Positions 33,278 to 42,317 are shown, counted from the first letter of the stretch. The stretch is 64,000 nucleotides of DNA from Halalkalibacter oceani (GCF_023715705.1 NZ_JAMBOS010000003.1:248001-312000); one strand, 5' to 3'. The notes: generated from the letters alone by a model not told the origin. Numbers and translations are program-made.

Positions 33278-34978
33278 ATGAATTCAGCTTTTATTCGTTT
33301 TGCAAAAAACCATAGAAATGTAGAGATGCTGTTCAACTACATGAACGATGGCTTAATGCTGACGAATCACCGGCATGAAATCATTGCCGTTAATTCTGCG
33401 TTTCAGCGTATAACAGGCTATACGTTAAAGGATGTCGAAGGCATGAATCCGAGTGTGCTCAAATCAGGCAAAACGCCTAAGCATGTCTATCATGAAATGT
33501 GGGATTCGATCAGCCGCAGCGGAACGTGGACCGGCGAGCTTTTGAATGAGCGCAAGGACGGGACGCTCTTTTGGTCCTTTATCACCATTACCAAAGTGGA
33601 ACAGCCGCGACCTGAGGACAGCTACTGTATCGGCATCATGCGCGATATCAGTGAACGGAAGTGGCAGGAAGAACAAATGAAGTATAATGCCTCGCACGAT
33701 ACGCTGACAAAGCTGCCTAACCGCGTTTTATTTAAAGAGAAGCTTGAGGAAGCTCTACGGACGGCGAGTGAAAATGGAGAAAAAGTGGCTGTGCTTTTTC
33801 TTGATTTGGATCGCTTTAAAAAAATAAACGATTCCTACGGCCATCAGGCAGGGGATGAGCTACTCATGAAAATGAGCCAGCGGATTCAGAGCGTGATTGG
33901 AGAAAAGGGTCTCGTCAGCCGGTTCGGCGGCGACGAGTTCACCATTTTCCTGCCTGCTGTAAATGAAGCTGCCACGGAGCATGTCATCTCTGCTTTATTT
34001 GCCGCTTTTGAAAAGCCGATCATCGTTCATGAAAAAGAGCTCTATATCTCGATGAGCATCGGCGCCTGCTTCTTTCCGGAGCACGGTGAAGATGTGGAGA
34101 CATTGCTGAAGAACGCGGATAGCGCGATGTATCGCACAAAGGAAGAAGGCCGCAATCATTATCAACGCTACGAGCAGGGGATGAACGAGACTTTTGCTGA
34201 AGAGCTTTCGCTGGAAACGGAGCTACTGAAGGCGATTCGCCAGCAGGAACTCGAAGTGTATTACCAGCTGCAGGTCGATATCGAAAAACGGATTCCTTTT
34301 GGCATCGAAGCTCTGATCAGATGGAATCATCCGTTGAAAGATGTCCTCTCTCCCGCCATTTTTCTGCCGCTTGCCGAGGAGATGGGCGTCATGGCGGACA
34401 TTGATGAGTGGGTGCTAAATGAAGCGTGTCAGCAAACGCGGCGCTGGCACCGCGAGGGATTTGGCGAGCTGATCGTCTCCGTAAACGTCTCCAGGGAGTT
34501 TTTTAAACGGCCTGATTTTGTCAGCCGTGTTGAACAGGCGTTGGCGCGTGCCGAGCTGGATCCAGCTTATCTTTGCCTTGAAATAACAGAAAAAACGGCG
34601 ATTTTGCAGGATGAGGACATTCGCGCCAAACTAAATCAGCTCAAGCAAAAAGGGGTCGGCGTGTCGCTGGATGATTTCGGCACAGGATACTCTTCGCTCA
34701 GTCAGCTGAGAATGTTCCCAATTGATACGCTGAAAATTGATCAATCCTTTATCAGAGGACAGGTTTCTCCGGAAAATCAAGCGATTGTCAAGCTGATCAT
34801 TGGGATGGCTAACAGCCTGAATGTCTCTGTTATTTGTGAAGGGATTGAAACGGAAGAGCAGCTGTCGCTCATTCGTAATGAGGGCTGCTATAAGGCACAG
34901 GGCTATTTGTTTAGCCGCCCGATTCCCGCCGACGAGTGTAAGGGTGTCATGGAAAGACTGATTCAATCATTTACTTGA
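33278..34978 (+). CDS. PAS-GGDEF-EAL cyclic-di-GMP turnover protein
   Basis: 566 residues, with no signal peptide or membrane helix. A PAS domain with PAC segment is at about 15-125. A GGDEF domain (about 135-295) has the intact motif SRFGGDEF but no RxxD inhibitory site. An EAL domain (about 310-555) has GIEALIRW, LEITEKT, LDDFGTGYSSL and IDQSFI, the residues needed for phosphodiesterase action. Both halves look active, so the net direction cannot be read from sequence. GAGGGGGG precedes the ATG. It is monocistronic with a terminator behind it. Confidence 0.9.
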   Translation: MNSAFIRFAKNHRNVEMLFNYMNDGLMLTNHRHEIIAVNSAFQRITGYTLKDVEGMNPSVLKSGKTPKHVYHEMWDSISRSGTWTGELLNERKDGTLFWSFITITKVEQPRPEDSYCIGIMRDISERKWQEEQMKYNASHDTLTKLPNRVLFKEKLEEALRTASENGEKVAVLFLDLDRFKKINDSYGHQAGDELLMKMSQRIQSVIGEKGLVSRFGGDEFTIFLPAVNEAATEHVISALFAAFEKPIIVHEKELYISMSIGACFFPEHGEDVETLLKNADSAMYRTKEEGRNHYQRYEQGMNETFAEELSLETELLKAIRQQELEVYYQLQVDIEKRIPFGIEALIRWNHPLKDVLSPAIFLPLAEEMGVMADIDEWVLNEACQQTRRWHREGFGELIVSVNVSREFFKRPDFVSRVEQALARAELDPAYLCLEITEKTAILQDEDIRAKLNQLKQKGVGVSLDDFGTGYSSLSQLRMFPIDTLKIDQSFIRGQVSPENQAIVKLIIGMANSLNVSVICEGIETEEQLSLIRNEGCYKAQGYLFSRPIPADECKGVMERLIQSFT

Positions 34979-35007
34979 AATTATGTATAAAAGCTCAACC
35001 AACGGGT

Positions 35008-35039
35008 AAGCCTATACAACAAGGGGTATAGGCTTTTTC
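35008..35039 (+). terminator. Rho-independent terminator after the GGDEF/EAL gene
   Basis: The arms AAGCCTATAC and GTATAGGCTT are followed by TTTCT. Confidence 0.85.
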
Positions 35040-35275
35040 TGTTTACTGGCAGAAAGCGACTTGCTTGTGGCCTGAAACTGCGTCAAAATAAGTTTTTGTT
35101 TTGACAAACTTTTGAAAAACCATGTGATAAGTTGTGAAGTTGGCATGACATTGCCAAAAAAGCCAGTAATGTGTAGACGTTGTTGCAGAGACTTGGTAAG
35201 ATACACACAGGCTAACACGAGAGGCATGTATGTCATGTCCGTTAGTCACATATCTAAATTTGGGGGTAATTGATT

Positions 35276-35560
35276 ATGAAGAAGAAATTTTTAATGACAA
35301 CAGCAGCAGCTGTCTTATCACTAGGACTATTAGCAGCATGTGGAGGCGCTGAAGAAGATCCAGCACTTGAGCCTGATACAGGAGTGGAAGATCCAGCTGA
35401 CGCACCTGAGCTAGATGCACCTGCTGAAGATCCAGCAATGGATGGTCCAGCGGACGCAGAGCCGGAATTAGGTGAAGATCCGGTTGACGAAGGTGAAGAT
35501 GATGCACTATTAGAAGAAGAAGAACCAGTTGACGAGCTAGAAGAAGAGCCAGCTAGCTAA
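35276..35560 (+). CDS. Small, very acidic lipoprotein
   Basis: 94 residues. It has a lipoprotein signal (FLMTTAAAVLSLGLLAACGG, Cys near 22) and then a tail made almost entirely of Glu, Asp, Pro, Ala and Leu with repeated DPA/EDPA units. The low isoelectric point suits surface proteins of alkaliphiles. GGGGGTAA precedes the ATG. TTGACA at about 35100 and TGATAA, 18 bases apart, may be the promoter, leaving a leader of about 140 bases. The function is unknown. Confidence 0.8.
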   Translation: MKKKFLMTTAAAVLSLGLLAACGGAEEDPALEPDTGVEDPADAPELDAPAEDPAMDGPADAEPELGEDPVDEGEDDALLEEEEPVDELEEEPAS

Positions 35561-35634
35561 TAACATTTCATAAAAGAAAAAGGGAATACCCACAAAGGAC
35601 GCTCATGTCTCTGTCATGGAGACGGATGTCTTAA

Positions 35635-35666
35635 GGGATGGTTTTTAGGAACCATCCCTTTTCCTT
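35635..35666 (+). terminator. Rho-independent terminator after the acidic lipoprotein
   Basis: The stem GGGATGGTT/AACCATCCC is followed by TTTTCCTT. Confidence 0.88.
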
Positions 35667-35677
35667 ATTGTCCCACG

Positions 35678-35715
35678 AAAAGGCCCTACCGGGAAACACT
35701 TGGTAGGGCCTTTTC
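35678..35715 (-). terminator. Bidirectional terminator of the Mn-catalase gene
   Basis: The arms AAAAGGCCCTACC and GGTAGGGCCTTTT lie 14 bases past the minus-strand stop. A and T tracts on both sides allow function in either direction. Confidence 0.88.
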
Positions 35716-35728
35716 ATGCAGCGCGAAT

Positions 35729-36640
35729 TCAGTGGCTTTGGATGGCTTCCTGCTCATACTGGGCCTGAGCTTGACCGGCCGTTGGCGGCGTGCCGTGGAC
35801 ATAGGGCGGGGCAGGTGTAAGCTCCGGAGTTTGACCCATCGCTTCAGGCTGAGCGACATATTCGAACGAGGCTTGCCCGTCCATGCTCTTGCCATTGGCC
35901 CAGCGTCCAGTTTTGCTGTCTTCCCCGGCGGAAAAATTCATGAACGAATAGGAAACTTCTTGCTTCTCAAGCTCCTGTGGGAAAGTGCTAGGCACAATCG
36001 GCTTCTGGTTTTGCTCAAGCTCCTCGATTGCCGCCATCCATTGGTTCTGATGCATCGTGTCACGAGCTAAAAGGAAGGATAGCATATCACGTACCCCGTT
36101 ATCGGTTGTCATTTCATACAGGCGCGCAACTTGAAGGCGCCCCTGGGACTCGGCATTCAGATTAGCTCTGAAATCGGCGAGCAGATTTCCACTGGCAATC
36201 ATATAACGGGAGTTCCACGGATAGCCGACGCTGTCGACCGGCTGTGCGCCAAGACCTGAGACGATCATATGCTGGGGACTCATTCCGCTCAGTACAGTCT
36301 TGACGATTTGATCCTGCACATCCGAGTTGCCGCCCATCGCCGAATTAAGAACCGGGTTCTGCGCAGCCTGCTCCTGTTCGCGCGCCGGTGCTTGGTCAAG
36401 CAGCTGGGCAATCATCGTTGAAATCATTTCAACATGGGCGATTTCCTCCGTGCCGATATCAAGCAGCATATCACGGTATTTTTTCTCCCCGCGACAATTC
36501 CAGCCCTGGAATAAATATTGCATCATGACACTGATTTCGCCGAACTGTCCTCCGAGAATTTCTTGAAGCTTCTTCGCGTAGACCGCATCCGGTTTGTTTG
36601 GTTTTGCGTTATATTGAAGCTCTTTCACATGGTAAAACAT
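35729..36640 (-). CDS. Manganese catalase
   Basis: 303 residues of the ferritin-like Mn-catalase family (YdbD/YjqC/CotJC group). Ligand-bearing helices are visible: GQFGEISVMMQYLFQGW, GTEEIAHVEMI, RANLNAESQGRLQVARLYE and LLARDTMHQNQW. The C-terminal tail beyond about residue 270 is Pro/Gln-rich. It breaks down hydrogen peroxide with a di-manganese centre, in the cytoplasm or the spore coat. It is transcribed away from the NlpC/P60 gene. An AGGAGG ribosome site precedes the ATG. Confidence 0.9.
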   Translation of the reverse strand: MFYHVKELQYNAKPNKPDAVYAKKLQEILGGQFGEISVMMQYLFQGWNCRGEKKYRDMLLDIGTEEIAHVEMISTMIAQLLDQAPAREQEQAAQNPVLNSAMGGNSDVQDQIVKTVLSGMSPQHMIVSGLGAQPVDSVGYPWNSRYMIASGNLLADFRANLNAESQGRLQVARLYEMTTDNGVRDMLSFLLARDTMHQNQWMAAIEELEQNQKPIVPSTFPQELEKQEVSYSFMNFSAGEDSKTGRWANGKSMDGQASFEYVAQPEAMGQTPELTPAPPYVHGTPPTAGQAQAQYEQEAIQSH

Positions 36641-36833
36641 GAACGTCCTCCTTATTAATTAAATCTTTCTCATATCTAGGTTCTCCATCTTTATAAAGAA
36701 GACTCATCCAGATAGCGGTATCGTTTCCAGCTCCCGGCGGACTGGGAGTCAGAAAATTCCCACATGGACAATTTTGCCGAATGTGAAGTAAAATAAAAGA
36801 AAATAGAAAATGATGAAAGGTGGGAAACGGTTG

Positions 36834-38393
36834 ATGGCCGTCCATGCTACTATACATACAGAAGGAAAGCAGGAATCTACTTCCTCGCCGAAAATGAAGC
36901 AGATGATGCTTTCATCGACATTTGCGACCGGTCTCTTCTTTACCACTCCATTAATTACCGAAGCAGCGCTTGGAGATCAGCCGCTGCATGAAGGAATGTC
37001 TCACCCGGATGTGAAGGAGCTTCAGGAAGCACTGAAAGAAAAGGGGCATTTCACCTACCATACGGCGACGGGCTACTATGGCACGATTACGAAAGAGGCG
37101 GTCGCCTCCTTCCAGCGCAGCCACGGGCTTGAGGCGTCGGGACAAGCGACGAGAAGCACGATTGATGAGCTTCTTTCTTCCGCCAATAAGGCGGCCGCCG
37201 CGGCGAAGCCTGCCGGACAGGTGGAGCAGGTGCTGCGCCCCGGTACAACGAGCGAGCAGGTGAAAAAGCTTCAGCAGCAGCTGAAAGAGGCTGGTTATTT
37301 TGCGAGTGACGTTACCGGTTATTATGGCCGGGCAACCTCCACTGCCGTGCGTTCTTTTCAGCAGGCGCATCAGCTTGCTGTTGATGGGATCGCCGGACCG
37401 CAGACGCTGAACGCGCTGCAAAACAATACCGCGACTTCCGTGGCTCCTGTTGAGCATCAGCTGTCGGCCTCCTCCGTACAGGCAAACGACATTTTGCGGA
37501 TCGGCTCAAAAGGACAAGCTGTCAAGGAGCTCCAACAGCGGCTCGCCGATCTTGGATTTTATAAGAGCGCGGCCGACGGAATATTTGGGAATGGCACCGC
37601 CGGCGCAGTTAAGCAGTTTCAGCAACAGCAGGGGATTACGGTGGACGGCATTGTCGGGCCACAAACGTTGCGCGCGCTGCAATCGCCTGCCTCCTCCCTG
37701 ACAGCGAGCGTAGTCAGCAAGGAGCCGCCTTCCGTCCAGCCAAAGCCGGCAACTCCGCAGGAGAAAGAAAAGCCGACTGCGCAGCCGGAAGCGCCGGGCA
37801 CTACAATGCTGAAGTTTGGCGCCCGGGGTCAGGCGGTGAGCGATCTCCAGACACAGCTGAAGCGAATCGGTCTGTTTAATCAAGCGGTCACCGGTTATTA
37901 CGGCACGGTGACGGAGCAGTCGGTCAAAGCCTTTCAGCGCCAGCAGGGATTGACGGTGGACGGCATTGCCGGGCCGAAGACGCTTGAGAAGTTGAATACG
38001 GCAGCGGGTAAGACGGGTGAGACCCCGCAGGAATTTAACGCTTTGAACCTCGTTGCCGATGCCTCTGAACTGCTGGGCACCCCGTACGTCTGGGGCGGAA
38101 CAACTGTGGCCGGATTTGACTGCAGCGGCTTCATTTCATATGTCTTTGCGAAAAACGGCATTCAACTGCCGCGCACCGTCGCCGGAATGTGGGAGGTTGG
38201 AACAGAAGTGAAGGAGCCGCGCGTTGGCGATATCGTCTTCTTTGAAACCTACACCAAGGGACCATCCCATGCCGGCATCTATATCGGAAATGGACAATTC
38301 ACTCACAGCGGCTCTTCAACCGGCGTCACAATCGGCAGCCTCGACGCCGCCTACTGGAAAGACCGCTACCTCGGCACAAAACGGATGTTTTAG
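36834..38393 (+). CDS. Secreted peptidoglycan hydrolase: four PG-binding domains plus NlpC/P60
   Basis: About 519 residues. The signal peptide ends near TEAALG. Four PG_binding_1 repeats (each about 55 residues, with the pattern VKxLQxxLxxxGxF and AVxxFQ, then GIAGPQTLxAL) are separated by Pro/Ala/Gln linkers. The C-terminal NlpC/P60 domain has Cys in GFDCSGFISYVF, His in SHAGIYIG and a third His in FTHSGS. It should cut peptide stems in the wall. I chose the ATG at 36834 behind AAAGGTGG. The n-region is long, so a downstream ATG at 36894 is possible. Confidence 0.87.
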   Translation: MAVHATIHTEGKQESTSSPKMKQMMLSSTFATGLFFTTPLITEAALGDQPLHEGMSHPDVKELQEALKEKGHFTYHTATGYYGTITKEAVASFQRSHGLEASGQATRSTIDELLSSANKAAAAAKPAGQVEQVLRPGTTSEQVKKLQQQLKEAGYFASDVTGYYGRATSTAVRSFQQAHQLAVDGIAGPQTLNALQNNTATSVAPVEHQLSASSVQANDILRIGSKGQAVKELQQRLADLGFYKSAADGIFGNGTAGAVKQFQQQQGITVDGIVGPQTLRALQSPASSLTASVVSKEPPSVQPKPATPQEKEKPTAQPEAPGTTMLKFGARGQAVSDLQTQLKRIGLFNQAVTGYYGTVTEQSVKAFQRQQGLTVDGIAGPKTLEKLNTAAGKTGETPQEFNALNLVADASELLGTPYVWGGTTVAGFDCSGFISYVFAKNGIQLPRTVAGMWEVGTEVKEPRVGDIVFFETYTKGPSHAGIYIGNGQFTHSGSSTGVTIGSLDAAYWKDRYLGTKRMF

Positions 38394-38507
38394 GAGATGT
38401 CGCAGACATCTCCTAAGCAGTGAGCGGAGTCTGCGCAAAGGGTTTTTAAAGCAGTCAGGCAGATGATTTTCCTGCCTGACTGCTGTGCGCAGAACGGAGC
38501 CACTGCT
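38392..38507 (+). repeat. Structured intergenic element, copy C (best-paired copy)
   Basis: It begins at the stop codon of the hydrolase gene. Hairpin A is AGGAGATGTC/GACATCTCCT (38392-38414) with a 3-base loop. The block AAGCAGTGAGCGGA (38415-38428) follows. Inner stem TCTGCGCA (38430) pairs with TGCGCAGA (38486). Hairpin B has 13-bp arms, 38450-38462 with 38472-38484. The 3' block is ACGGAGC (38494-38500). Outer stem AGCAGTG (38416) pairs perfectly with CACTGCT (38501). It has no T-run, so it is not simply a terminator. Confidence 0.85.
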
Positions 38508-38630
38508 ATCCAACTTCTGCGAATGTCCAAAGGGTGCAGCGTGCTGCATACAGACCATGCAGTCGGTAGCATGGAACAAATGTGATCCGGCTTTTTTGAA
38601 AGCGTATTCATATCTAAGGAGGCGGAAAAG

Positions 38631-40337
38631 ATGGGAAGCAAGAGGCAGACGTCTTATGGGGATGCCGGTTTCAGTCAATTTATCAAAATGGCGTTTCAAC
38701 GGCATCTTGGACACGAAGAAGAGGATTTCGAGAAACCGGTCATCGGGATTTGCAATACGTTCAGCGAGGTCAACCGTTGCCATAGTCACATCAAGCCGAT
38801 GATTGAGGTGATGAAGCAGGGCGTGCTAATGGCCGGCGGCATCCCACTGGAATTTCCGACAACGTCAATTGGAGAAATGTTTACAAGCCCGACGACGATG
38901 CTTTATCGTAACCTGGTGGCGATGGATACAGAGGAAATGATTGCCGCCCAGCCGATTGATGGGGTGATCCTGATCGGCGGCTGTGACAAAATGCTGCCGG
39001 CTCAGCTGATGGGAGCGGCGAGCGCCAATAAACCGGCGATTGCTTTTACCGGCGGACCGATGGCAAACGGGGAATATAAAGGCCGGACGCTCGGTGCTTG
39101 CTCCGATTGCCGTCATTTCTGGCAGGAGTACAAAGCCGGGACGGTATCAGAGGAGGAAATCCGCGAAATTAACAGCAGGCTGGCGCCAACTGCAGGGCAT
39201 TGTATGGTGATGGGGTCGGCCTCGACAATCGCCGCCTGTGCCGAAGCGCTCGGGATGATGGTGCCCGGTGCAGCCGCCGTGCCGGCGACTGAAAATGAGC
39301 GGCTGCGTCTGGCGCGTGAGACAGGTAAAGCCATTGTTGCGGCGGTCAAGCAGGAGCTGAAGCCTTCCGATATTATGACCGAAAAAGCGTTCCACAACGC
39401 GATTCGTACGCTCCTCGCCGTCGGCGGCTCGACCAATGCGGTCATTCATTTAATCGCGATTGCGAAGCGGCTTGGAATTACGTTGGCGCTTGATCACTTT
39501 GAAACATTAAGCAGAGAGACGCCGTTTTTGGCGAATTTGCGACCGGCCGGTGACTATCAAATGGAGGACTTTTATCGTGCCGGCGGAGTGCCCGCTTTGC
39601 TGAAAGAACTGCAGCCGCTTCTTCATGACGAAGAGATGACGATCACCGGGCAGACGTGGAGACAGGTGCTCGACGGAATCGAGGTCGACGAGGTCTACCG
39701 GTCGGTTATCAAGTCGCTTGAGGAACCATTGCACAAAGAAGGCGGGATTGCCGTGCTGAAAGGGAACCTCGCGCCAAACGGGGCCATTATCAAACCGAAG
39801 GCGGTACGAGACCGCCGCTTGCTGACGCACCGGGGAAGGGCTGTCGTCTTTTCATCGATTGAAGAGATGGAAAAGCGGGTGAACGATCCGGCGCTTGAGG
39901 TTGATGAAAACAGCGTGCTGGTGCTGCAAAATGCTGGGCCAGTTGGGGCGCCGGGGATGCCGGAGGCGGGCATGATCCCGATTCCGGAAAAGCTGCTTAA
40001 AAAGGGGATTCGCGATATGGTACGAATTTCCGACTGTCGGATGAGCGGGACGGCGTTTGGCACGGTCGTGCTTCATGTCGCGCCAGAGGCGGCCGTTGGC
40101 GGTCCGCTTGGGCTGGTCCGGGATGGGGACTGGATTGAGCTCCATGTTGATCGAAGAGAGCTCGTTCTTGATGTGCCGGAAGACGAGCTTAAGGCACGAC
40201 AGGAAAAATGGCGCCCGCCCGTTTATGAGGAGTACAAACGGGGCTACATCAGCCTGTACCGCGAACATGTTCTTCAGGCGGATGAAGGCTGCGACTTTGA
40301 CTTTTTGCTTCCCGCTCCAAAGGAAGAAAAAGCATAA
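38631..40337 (+). CDS. IlvD/Edd-family Fe-S dehydratase, probably for a sugar acid
   Basis: 568 residues. The iron-sulfur Cys motifs are ICNTFSEVNRCHSH, IGGCDKMLPAQLMG and GACSDCRHFW, with VGGSTNAVIHLIAIA and SDCRMSGTAFGTVVLHV further on. The overall layout matches pentonate/hexonate dehydratases (arabonate or xylonate type) better than biosynthetic IlvD, which normally has no such GACSDC motif at that spacing; the substrate is unknown. AAGGAGG precedes the ATG. No other sugar-acid gene is nearby, so it is isolated from its pathway. Confidence 0.8.
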   Translation: MGSKRQTSYGDAGFSQFIKMAFQRHLGHEEEDFEKPVIGICNTFSEVNRCHSHIKPMIEVMKQGVLMAGGIPLEFPTTSIGEMFTSPTTMLYRNLVAMDTEEMIAAQPIDGVILIGGCDKMLPAQLMGAASANKPAIAFTGGPMANGEYKGRTLGACSDCRHFWQEYKAGTVSEEEIREINSRLAPTAGHCMVMGSASTIAACAEALGMMVPGAAAVPATENERLRLARETGKAIVAAVKQELKPSDIMTEKAFHNAIRTLLAVGGSTNAVIHLIAIAKRLGITLALDHFETLSRETPFLANLRPAGDYQMEDFYRAGGVPALLKELQPLLHDEEMTITGQTWRQVLDGIEVDEVYRSVIKSLEEPLHKEGGIAVLKGNLAPNGAIIKPKAVRDRRLLTHRGRAVVFSSIEEMEKRVNDPALEVDENSVLVLQNAGPVGAPGMPEAGMIPIPEKLLKKGIRDMVRISDCRMSGTAFGTVVLHVAPEAAVGGPLGLVRDGDWIELHVDRRELVLDVPEDELKARQEKWRPPVYEEYKRGYISLYREHVLQADEGCDFDFLLPAPKEEKA

Positions 40338-40388
40338 GCTGACGATGTGAGTCGATAAAGCAGGAGGCGGGTTCGACCTGCTCACTTT

Positions 40389-40436
40389 ACGAGGAGCCGC
40401 TGCTCTCACTTTGGAGCTTCGGCTCCTCTCTTATTC
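40389..40436 (+). terminator. Terminator region after the dehydratase gene
   Basis: GGAGCTTCGGCTCC (40413-40426) is a UUCG-capped hairpin followed by a T-rich stretch. It can also pair as GAGGAGCCG with CGGCTCCTC. From here to 40727 I see AT-rich sequence with no clear promoter hexamers. Confidence 0.7.
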
Positions 40437-40727
40437 TACTAGACGTTTCGGACTACAAAAGATGTAAAGGGGGAGATGATTCCCTTTGTATCGCCATTTT
40501 TGACATAAAGATGAAATTTCTCTTTTTTTTTATGTAAAATAAGCCAAAATCACCATCATTTCGACGGCAATCTGTGTTACTATTTCCATTAGACGGATAT
40601 GAGTCATTAAAGTTAATTTCACTAGAATGAAGCTATGTGTATCATTACTCTATGAACGCTATACATATTAAACGCAGCACCACACTTTAATAGACTCATA
40701 ATGATGAAAATAGAATGGAGTGATGCA

Positions 40728-42140
40728 ATGCGCAAGCTAACGTTTCTTACAATTTTATTGACCTTGGTCTTAACGCCGTTCATACAAGGTGAAGGGCAAG
40801 TCGTACAGGCACAAGGTCCGTTTCCTGATATGCCTGCTTATGGCGGGAGTGAAATCACCCGTTTGTATCAGGATAACATTCTTCAAGGAAACCCGGATGG
40901 AACGTTGCGGCCGAACGATCAAGTAACACGGGCGGAAGCGGTAACGCTGCTCGGACGGGCTTTGAAGCTGGACGGGACACAGAGAGCGACCAAATTCTCT
41001 GATGTTTCGGCTAACCACTATGCTTCAGGCTATATCGCGACAGGAACAGAGCGCGGATTGATCGCCGGTACAACGCCAACGACGTTTTCACCGAACTCTC
41101 CGGTGACGAGAGCGCAGATGGCGGTATTCTTATCACGCGCCTTTGATTTAAAGAGCACGCGTGTCGATGTCGTCTACCGGGATGTGAATGCGAATACGTT
41201 CGGCGCCACACAAATCAACGCAATTACGACCGCGCGTATTTCAGCGGGCTATCCAAACGGCACATTCGGTCCGAATAATGGGACAACCCGTCTGGAATTC
41301 GCTCTCTTCCTGGCAAGAGCGCTTTATCCGGAGTACAAGCTGCCGGAATATCAGCCGGATCAGGACCTGCTTGACTCTGTCGCGACGCGGGCAGTCGTCT
41401 ACAATGCTCCAGATGGCTTGAACGTCCGTTCAACGCCTGATACGAGCAGACCGCCAATCGGCAGACTGAGCAACGGGGATGTCGTGCAGTATTATGCAAC
41501 AACGGGTAACTGGGCCGTCTTCACGTATCAAGGCCAGACAGCCTATGTCTCACTCTCTTACTTGCGTGCTCCATCAGGCGGCGGAGGATCCGGTTCCCTT
41601 AAAGGAAAAGTGATTGTCGTCGATCCGGGACACGGCGGAAGAGATCCAGGAGCTGTTGCAAATGGAGTCAGGGAAAAGGACGTCGTCCTCAATGTCGGCT
41701 TGAAGCTCAAGCGCCGCCTGGAGGCTGCCGGAGCGACGGTCGTGATGACGCGTTCATCCGATGTCTTCCTTGAGCTGAGTGACCGAGTGGCGATTGCCAA
41801 TAACCGCAATGCCGATGCCTTTATCAGCGTGCATGCCAATGCAGCCGGAAGCAGTGCAGCCAACGGCACAGAAACGTTTTGGCATCGCAATCATGCATCG
41901 GCTTCGAGTAAAAAGCTCGCCGATTCGATTCAGAGTGAATTAGTCAAGAAGCTGAGAACGAACAACCGCGGGGTTAAGGAAGGGAATTTCCATGTTATTC
42001 GCAATACACGGATGGCGAGCGTCCTAGTAGAGATCGGCTTCCTGACAAACGCCGAAGAAGCGCGTAAGCTCGCAAGTGATTCCTTCCAGGAAGACGCAGC
42101 CGAAGCGATTTACCAGGGGGTGCTTAATTACTTTAAGTAA
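40728..42140 (+). CDS. SLH-anchored N-acetylmuramoyl-L-alanine amidase
   Basis: About 470 residues. The signal peptide ends near VVQAQG. Three SLH domains are at about 30-200 (each with the FxDV start and TRAE/TRAQ/TRLE motif). A bacterial SH3 domain follows (NVRSTPDTSRPPIGRL). The C-terminal Amidase_3 domain has the zinc His in VDPGHGGRDPG, Glu in REKDVVLNV, His in SVHANA and catalytic Glu in VEIGFLTN. ATG 40728 behind GGAGTG gives a clean signal; the earlier ATG at 40701 lacks a site. It cleaves the glycan-peptide bond from a wall-anchored position. Confidence 0.92.
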   Translation: MRKLTFLTILLTLVLTPFIQGEGQVVQAQGPFPDMPAYGGSEITRLYQDNILQGNPDGTLRPNDQVTRAEAVTLLGRALKLDGTQRATKFSDVSANHYASGYIATGTERGLIAGTTPTTFSPNSPVTRAQMAVFLSRAFDLKSTRVDVVYRDVNANTFGATQINAITTARISAGYPNGTFGPNNGTTRLEFALFLARALYPEYKLPEYQPDQDLLDSVATRAVVYNAPDGLNVRSTPDTSRPPIGRLSNGDVVQYYATTGNWAVFTYQGQTAYVSLSYLRAPSGGGGSGSLKGKVIVVDPGHGGRDPGAVANGVREKDVVLNVGLKLKRRLEAAGATVVMTRSSDVFLELSDRVAIANNRNADAFISVHANAAGSSAANGTETFWHRNHASASSKKLADSIQSELVKKLRTNNRGVKEGNFHVIRNTRMASVLVEIGFLTNAEEARKLASDSFQEDAAEAIYQGVLNYFK

Positions 42141-42152
42141 ATGATGTACGCT

Positions 42153-42246
42153 ACGCTAGCTGAAAAAGTGAACATCACACTTTTTCAGCAGCCACTAGCA
42201 GGGGTCCAGCTTTCTTCCAACAGTGGAAGAGAGGCTGGGCTTTTTG
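42153..42246 (+). terminator. Hairpin pair and terminator after the amidase gene
   Basis: The first hairpin (CTGAAAAAGTG/CACTTTTTCAG) sits within short arms GCTAG/CTAGC and may be a decayed structured element. The second (CCAGC, TCTTCCA/TGGAAGA, GCTGG; 42206-42237) is followed by CTTTTTG and is the likely terminator. Confidence 0.75.
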
Positions 42247-42311
42247 TTTGTTACGCCCCGGCAAAACAAGAAATAACGATTTTTTAACATTACCTTTATG
42301 AAAAATTATGG

Positions 42312-42317
42312 TATACT
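42312..42317 (+). promoter_or_regulatory. Extended -10 promoter of the nucleotidase gene
   Basis: TG-G-TATACT with the -10 at 42312-42317, about 40 bases before the TTG start. No good -35 is seen at the normal distance. Confidence 0.55.

Noticed and set aside
35012-35249. Minus-strand open frames upstream of the acidic lipoprotein
   Set aside because: No ribosome site, no recognisable domain, and they cover the promoter and terminator of the flanking genes.
40500-40545. Sigma-A promoter before the SLH amidase
   Set aside because: TTGACA is present, but the only -10-like sequence is about 25 bases away, too far for sigma-A.
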